Program-made: the position numbers and the translations under genes
Part shown: one piece after another, positions 59,459 through 64,000 of the stretch
How the letters are laid out: every line of letters starts with the position of its first letter
Position numbering within the stretch: the stretch's first letter is position 1
Assembly (NCBI GenBank): GCA_964386435.1
Contig: CAYLSV010000001.1
Location: forward strand, 62,001 to 126,000
Length of the DNA stretch: 64,000 bases
Source of the DNA: CAYLSV01 sp964386435
GTDB lineage: Bacteria > Planctomycetota > Phycisphaerae > Tepidisphaerales > Tepidisphaeraceae
Direction of reading: 5' to 3'
Notes under the pieces: generated by a model
Database searches by the model: none
What the model was told of the DNA's origin: nothing
The model's input: the letters and a program-made list of their open reading frames with translations, nothing else

Positions 59459-60337
59459 ATGAGTGTTATTCCAGCCCGTCGCCGTGTTCGTGCCTTCACG
59501 CTTGTGGAGTTGCTCGTCGTCATCGGCATCATCGCCCTGCTCGTCAGCATCCTGTTGCCCTCGCTCTCGGCGGCCCGGCAGTCGGCGGCGACGGTCAAGT
59601 GCCTGAGCAACCTGCGGCAACTCGGCACCGCGTCGGCGTTCTACGCCAACGACAATGACTTCTCCCTCCGCGGCTGGACTGTCGTTCCGTCGAGCTCAAC
59701 CGATCCGCGGGATAACCGCTGGTGGCTGGGGCTGGCACCCTACCTGTTCTCCGGCAACACCGAAGTCACCAGCGGCGGCGGCAGCCTCATCCTGACGCCC
59801 GGTTTGGCCGAGGCGTTCTCGAAGCTCAACTGCCCAAGCACCGACGAGCTCGACGGCTACGGCGCGATCGGCCGCGACCCGGACACCGGCGCGCTCCGCC
59901 GCATCATCGGCATCACCTATGCGGTGAACGACGTGTTCTCCGTGAAGGAGACTCTCGGTGCCCGCCCGAACCCGTCGCCGCGCGTCACGTCGGTGCCGAG
60001 TGCGTCGGAGACGCTCTACATGGGCGACGGCTGGGCGATCATGAAGCCGAGCAACAACAGCGCGAACTGGGCCGCCCCCGCCTTCGATTGGGACGGGCGG
60101 GTGCCGTACGAGTACACGCCGGGCATGTACCACGCCACCGAAGCCAACGGTAACCCCCGCTACGCCGGGCCGAGCTCGTCGGGCATTCGGCCGAACCAGT
60201 ACGGGTTTACCTACTTCGCCCACCGCGGCGTCCGGATGAACGGCGTCTTCGTCGATGGCCACGCGGCGACGCTGGAGGCGACCATCGACAATGGTCTGCG
60301 TCGCTCGTTGCTTGACCCTTGGAACGCGGACGACTGA
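59459..60337 (+). CDS. Prepilin-like protein (planctomycete type) coupled to GH78
   Basis: A 292-residue protein; AGGAGG lies four bases before ATG 59459. Class III leader RRVRAFTLVELLVVIGIIALLVSILLPSLSAARQSA, then VKCLSNLRQLGTASAFYAND, a variable middle (NRWWLGLAPYLFSGN), and YFAHRGVRMNGVFVDGHAATLEA, the HRG...FxDGHA ending diagnostic for this family. The TGA stop overlaps the ATG of the GH78 gene (TGATG at 60335-60339). A pseudopilin linked to a glycosidase supports a role in polysaccharide handling at the envelope. Confidence 0.92.
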   Translation: MSVIPARRRVRAFTLVELLVVIGIIALLVSILLPSLSAARQSAATVKCLSNLRQLGTASAFYANDNDFSLRGWTVVPSSSTDPRDNRWWLGLAPYLFSGNTEVTSGGGSLILTPGLAEAFSKLNCPSTDELDGYGAIGRDPDTGALRRIIGITYAVNDVFSVKETLGARPNPSPRVTSVPSASETLYMGDGWAIMKPSNNSANWAAPAFDWDGRVPYEYTPGMYHATEANGNPRYAGPSSSGIRPNQYGFTYFAHRGVRMNGVFVDGHAATLEATIDNGLRRSLLDPWNADD

Positions 60338-62430
60338 TGCGGCCGATCTGGGGTCACGATGAAGGCGGCCGCTACCGCTTGTTCCGCCGCCGCATGCGGC
60401 TGGACGGGCCGGGCGAGCTGCGGCTGTTCGCCGAAGGCTTCTATCACGTTTGGCTCGACGGCGAGCACCTCGGCCGCGGGCCGGTGCCGCACCATCCGGA
60501 TGAGCTGCCGATCGACGTCTACCCGCTGGCCGAGGGTGAGCACCTTGTCGCGGTGCTGGTCTACGTGCCAGGGCTGGCGACGCTGAACTACATCCCGACC
60601 GGTCGGCCGGGGCTGTGGGCGGAGGTGACGGCCGCGGGTTCACCGGCCGCGGGTTCACCGGCGGCGGGTTCACCGGCGGCGGGTGAGTGGAAGACGACAA
60701 CCCGCACGGGCTATCGCAGCCACGTGCCTCGGCGGACGCTGCTGCTGGGGCACGTCGAGCACCTCGTGCTCACGGAGCACCCGATCGGGTGGCAGCAACC
60801 GGCCTTCGACGACAACGCATGGCCGACGGCGATACTGGTGGAGCCGCCAACTTATTTGAAGCCGCCGATGCCCCGGCCGGTGCCGACGCTGCGGCACGAT
60901 GTGGTCACGGCCAAACACATCGACACCTTCGCCCTCGCCAAGCCGCCCGAGCCGCTGTCGCCCGGCCCCGGCACCATCGATCGGCAAGGCATCGCCGGCA
61001 CCGCCGCCTACGGCACCGCCCTCATGAACGCCGGCTGGACGCGGACGGATCACGCCGCCGGCGACGTCGCGCTCGTCTACGACCTCGGCGGCGAATACGT
61101 CGGCGAGCCGTTGCTCGAGCTCACCAGCGACGGCCCGGGCATTATCGACTTCGGCTTCGCCGAGTTGCTCGACGACGAGGGCCGCCCGGCCCTGATGATG
61201 AAGGGCGGCAGCTACGCCAATCGCGTCGAAACGCCCGGCGGCCGAATGAGCTTCGAGGGCCTCGCCTACTCCGGCATGCGCTACCTCGCCGTGATGCTCC
61301 GCGGGTTCGACACGTTGCCGACGATGCATCAGGTTGGCGTGCGGGCATCGACGCCGGCGCTGCGTTTGCGACCACCGCCGCCTTCGGGGGATGCGGACCT
61401 TGATCGGGTACTCGAGCTTTGCACGCGGACGATTCGTGTCGGTGTGCAGGAGATTCTCGCCGACTGCCCCACCCGCGAGCAGGCGATGTATCTTGGCGAC
61501 GGCCACCACATCGCCCGGTGGCTCGCCCGCCTCACCGGCGACACGTCCCATTGGCGACGCCTCGTCCGCGGCCAATTCGCCCGCCCCGCCGACAACGGCT
61601 TGATTCGTTCCGTCGTCTTTTCGGCCGGACCGGTGATGCTGCTGGATTACAATTTGCTGGGCATCATCGGCACCCGCGACTACCACGCCGCCGACGACGA
61701 CGTGGCGACCGTCGCCGACGTGCTGCCGACCGCCCGCGGCGTCTACGCCTGGTTCGCCCGGCAACTCGCCGCCGACGGTATCCTGCGCGACGACCTCAGT
61801 CAGTTCGAACGCGGCAGCCAGCGGGAGGAGCGGTATGACCCGACGCTGCCTAACGGCGAGGTTCACCGCAACCTGTTCATCGACCACCCCGGCATGGGCT
61901 GGCACAACATCGGCGAGCCGGGCATCGACCGCCGAGGCACGAACGCCGCCATCAACGCGCTGCTGTCGATAACCGAGCGTGCGCTGGCCGATCTCGAAGA
62001 CGCCGTGGGTTCACCGGCTGATGCGATGAAGCTGCGAGCTCGCGCCAACGCCCGCCGCGACCCGGCCCGGTCCCTCTTCTTCGACGGCAAGCACTTCCGC
62101 GACGGGGCGGGTTCGCCGCAGATCAGCCAGCAGACCCACGTGTGGGCGACACTCGCCGGCTGGTCCGATCCCGTTGAGGCCGCAACCTACCTCGAGCCGT
62201 TGTTCGCCACGCCGCCACCCGACGCGGCCGTGTGCGGGCCGTACTTCTGGACGTTCGCCATCGCGGCGCTGCGTTACGCCAACCTTGAGGCGCTTGCGCG
62301 GCAACGGGTGATCGACCTCTGGACGCCCATGCTCGATGCCGGCGCGACAACCACTTGGGAGACTTTTAACGGCGACGCCTACGACTCCCGCTGCCACCCG
62401 TGGAGTTGTGCCCCGCTCGACCTGGTGTGA
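60337..62430 (+). CDS. Alpha-L-rhamnosidase-like glycosidase (GH78 type)
   Basis: A 697-residue protein from ATG 60337; no signal peptide. The N-terminal beta domain reads RLFRRRMRLDGPGELRLFAEGFYHVWLDGEHLG. A linker of AAGSP repeats (about 98-116) follows. The (alpha/alpha)6 region contains LCTRTIRVGVQEILADCPTREQAMYLGDG, where DCPTREQ is the GH78 acid-cluster motif; MHRNLFIDHPGMGWHNIG and ISQQTHVWATLAGW continue the domain. TTTWETFNGDAYDSRCHPWSCAP matches the GH78 C-terminal signature. Shorter than typical GH78 enzymes (about 900). Releases rhamnose or a related sugar. Confidence 0.86.
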   Translation: MRPIWGHDEGGRYRLFRRRMRLDGPGELRLFAEGFYHVWLDGEHLGRGPVPHHPDELPIDVYPLAEGEHLVAVLVYVPGLATLNYIPTGRPGLWAEVTAAGSPAAGSPAAGSPAAGEWKTTTRTGYRSHVPRRTLLLGHVEHLVLTEHPIGWQQPAFDDNAWPTAILVEPPTYLKPPMPRPVPTLRHDVVTAKHIDTFALAKPPEPLSPGPGTIDRQGIAGTAAYGTALMNAGWTRTDHAAGDVALVYDLGGEYVGEPLLELTSDGPGIIDFGFAELLDDEGRPALMMKGGSYANRVETPGGRMSFEGLAYSGMRYLAVMLRGFDTLPTMHQVGVRASTPALRLRPPPPSGDADLDRVLELCTRTIRVGVQEILADCPTREQAMYLGDGHHIARWLARLTGDTSHWRRLVRGQFARPADNGLIRSVVFSAGPVMLLDYNLLGIIGTRDYHAADDDVATVADVLPTARGVYAWFARQLAADGILRDDLSQFERGSQREERYDPTLPNGEVHRNLFIDHPGMGWHNIGEPGIDRRGTNAAINALLSITERALADLEDAVGSPADAMKLRARANARRDPARSLFFDGKHFRDGAGSPQISQQTHVWATLAGWSDPVEAATYLEPLFATPPPDAAVCGPYFWTFAIAALRYANLEALARQRVIDLWTPMLDAGATTTWETFNGDAYDSRCHPWSCAPLDLV
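60631..60684 (+). repeat. 15-bp in-frame tandem repeat (AAGSP)n
   Basis: GCCGCGGGTTCACCG occurs at 60631 and 60646, and GCGGCGGGTTCACCG at 60661, with a partial fourth copy to 60684. It encodes a flexible AAGSP linker inside the GH78-type protein. Confidence 0.9.
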
Positions 62431-62431
62431 G

Positions 62432-64000
62432 CTATTCCGAAAAATTCCAGGACTTCACGAGTTTCCCGTCGACGTCGAGCAGGCGGACGTAGTCGATCTC
62501 CACGGTGCCGGTTTCGTTGATCGGGTCGATGCGCAACGCGGTCAGCGGCGCCTCGGGCCTGATCGTGACGCGGGCGACGTCGATCTTCTGGCTCACGCCG
62601 AAGTCGAAGACGACGCGGGCGTCCCGGTTGAAGTCAGGCCGTTGCTCGGTGGCCAGGTAGATCTCGCCTTCGCCGCCGGCGGTGGCTTTCAGGCGAAGCT
62701 CCAGCGTGTGTTCGCCGACGATCGGCGGCACGTTGCCGGCGATCATGTACGGGTCGTGGCCTACGCATTCGAGGATCAAGCGGCCGCCGCGCAGCTCGCC
62801 GATCAGGTGCTTGCGTGTCTCCCAGCCGCCGAACGTCGCGATAACCGGCGTGCCCTTCAGCGGCCCTTTGTAGCCGGGGTTGGCTGTCGGAATGATCGCG
62901 TCGGTCTCAGTCAGCTTCGCATCGAGCTTCACCTTCATCGCCGCGTACAGATCCGGATTTTCCCCCGACAAGTCGCGAGTTTCGCCAAGATCCTCGGCGA
63001 GATCGTACAGCTCGAATCGGTCGCCGCCGTCGGGCAGATCGGCGTAGAACCGGATGATTTTCAGATCGCCATCGCGCAGACTCGACGACGGCTGGTAGCC
63101 CGGCCGCAGGCCCCGGCCGTGGGGGAAGTGGACGAAAATCGTCCGGTCCGCCAGCGCCTCCGGCACCGGCTCGCCCAGCAGCACGGGGCTGATGTCGTGG
63201 CCGTCGAACGCGATCGGCTCGCTCGGCGTCACACCTGCAAGGTTGGCCACCGTCGGGAACACGTCGATGCTGCCGGTCAGCACGCTACTCACCCGGTTCG
63301 CCGGAATCTTCGGCGGGTACACCACCGCCATCGGCACGCGGGTGCCGCCCTCGTAGATCGTTGCTTTGCCGCCACGCAGCGGGGCGTTGCTCGTCACCGG
63401 GCGGTCGTCGTATCCGTGCTTCGCTGGCGGCTCCCAATGCACGCCGCCGTTGTCGCTGAGGAAGACGATGATGGTGTTGTCGGCCTGCCCCGTCTCGTCG
63501 AGCCGCGCCATGATGCGGCCGACGGTGTCGTCAAATGCCGCGATCATGCCGCCCATCACCGGCGAACGCTGGTGGGCCTCTTCATCGACCCATTCCTTGA
63601 ACTTTTCCAGCAGTTCCGGCTTCACGTCGCGGGTCTGGTCCCACGGGCTGTGCACGCTGAACGCCCAGTAACTGACAAACCACGGCTCGTCCGACGGCTC
63701 AATGAAGTCGATTACCTCGTCAGCCATTCGATCGTCGATGTGCTCGCCGGGGTCGCCCGCGCCCATGTTGCCGACGCCGCGGAAGTCCCACGGTGCGAGG
63801 AACGACGGCCGCGGGCCGGAGCCGTACCAGTGCGGCTTGTCGACGTCGTAGCCGTGGGCCAGCGGCGAGTAAGGGTCCCGGCCGAGGTGCCATTTGCCGA
63901 AGTGGCCGGTGCGATAGCCCTGTTCTTGAAACACCTCCGCCAGCGTCAGATACCTTGTATTCAGGCGTGTCACCGTGTCCGCCTCGAGCCACCGCAACTC
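62432..64000 (-). CDS. Sulfatase, N-terminus cut by window edge
   Basis: The visible 522 residues start inside the enzyme (TLAEVFQEQGYRTGHFGKWHLG), so the CxPSR formylglycine site lies outside. Sulfatase elements seen: GKWHLG, VIDFIEPSDEPWFVSYWAFSVHSPWD, GGMIAAFDDTVGRIMARLDE, IIVFLSDNGGVHWEP (the second metal-site DN), RGGKATIYEGGTRVPMAVVYPP, GSIDVFPTVANLAGV and ELYDLAEDLGETRDLS. About 110 further residues at the C-terminus (LILECVGHDPYMIAGNVPPIVGE) form an extra beta domain. Likely removes sulfate from the locus polysaccharide. Convergent with GH78 one base apart. Confidence 0.92.
   Translation of the reverse strand, partial: ELRWLEADTVTRLNTRYLTLAEVFQEQGYRTGHFGKWHLGRDPYSPLAHGYDVDKPHWYGSGPRPSFLAPWDFRGVGNMGAGDPGEHIDDRMADEVIDFIEPSDEPWFVSYWAFSVHSPWDQTRDVKPELLEKFKEWVDEEAHQRSPVMGGMIAAFDDTVGRIMARLDETGQADNTIIVFLSDNGGVHWEPPAKHGYDDRPVTSNAPLRGGKATIYEGGTRVPMAVVYPPKIPANRVSSVLTGSIDVFPTVANLAGVTPSEPIAFDGHDISPVLLGEPVPEALADRTIFVHFPHGRGLRPGYQPSSSLRDGDLKIIRFYADLPDGGDRFELYDLAEDLGETRDLSGENPDLYAAMKVKLDAKLTETDAIIPTANPGYKGPLKGTPVIATFGGWETRKHLIGELRGGRLILECVGHDPYMIAGNVPPIVGEHTLELRLKATAGGEGEIYLATEQRPDFNRDARVVFDFGVSQKIDVARVTIRPEAPLTALRIDPINETGTVEIDYVRLLDVDGKLVKSWNFSE

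Overview
The window looks like chromosomal DNA of a planctomycete, most likely class Phycisphaerae (inference from content, no marker gene present). Support: high GC; at least seven secreted proteins ending in PEP-CTERM sorting signals of the form VPEP...LLRRR; prepilin-like proteins with the FTLVE(L/I)LVV...LLPAL/S N-terminus; a zinc-ribbon plus multi-membrane protein starting CPVCGYDRTGLP; and many sulfatases, glycoside hydrolases and Gfo/Idh/MocA oxidoreductases. Genes are tightly packed, often with 1-4 base stop/start overlaps (ATGA, GTGA, TGATG), and several starts are TTG or GTG.

Layout. 1-3.0 kb: minus-strand exopolysaccharide pair (Wzz/tyrosine-kinase-like chain regulator, then a sugar transferase cut by the window edge). 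3.2-7.4 kb: a plus-strand operon that is the most notable part of the window: ubiquitin-like protein, E1-like ThiF enzyme, membrane-anchored JAMM metalloprotease, multi-pass membrane protein with an FHA domain, and a membrane FHA-RING finger protein. 7.5-19.2 kb: mixed housekeeping and secreted proteins (Uma2 nuclease, PEP-CTERM protein, M14 peptidase, oxidoreductase, Mug glycosylase coupled to a GH42 galactosidase, PAP2 phosphatase, TPR protein, PpiD-like protein) with tRNA-Leu(UAG) and tRNA-Lys(CUU). 19.3-29.4 kb: a His/Cys-rich secreted protein, a run of five PEP-CTERM genes (one a vanadium-haloperoxidase-like enzyme, one a double PEP-CTERM fusion), then a COG0523 metallochaperone GTPase translationally coupled to the last PEP-CTERM gene and to two unknown genes. 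29.5-36.3 kb: glycosyltransferase, membrane proteins, a lipoprotein beta-propeller, and a ~140-bp palindromic tandem repeat array with an assembly gap of Ns. 36.5-37.6 kb: decayed insertion sequences (IS5-type and IS1182-type).

37.6-64 kb is a polysaccharide-utilisation region: two GH78-type alpha-L-rhamnosidases (one frameshifted), L-rhamnose mutarotase, heparinase II/III-type and heparin-lyase-like polysaccharide lyases, DUF1961 protein, sialate O-acetylesterase-like esterase, sulfatases (one pseudogene, one cut by the window edge), oxidoreductases (one pseudogene), a LacI-family regulator and a complete Opp/Dpp-type ABC importer whose solute-binding protein is fused to its permease. No SusC/SusD pair is present. 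The set suggests uptake and breakdown of a sulfated, acetylated, rhamnose- and uronate-containing polysaccharide; the exact substrate cannot be told from sequence. A TTGTCA/TGACAA half-site occurs in two promoter regions of this locus and is a candidate regulator operator. Several genes here carry frameshifts, so either this part is decaying or the assembly is less reliable here.
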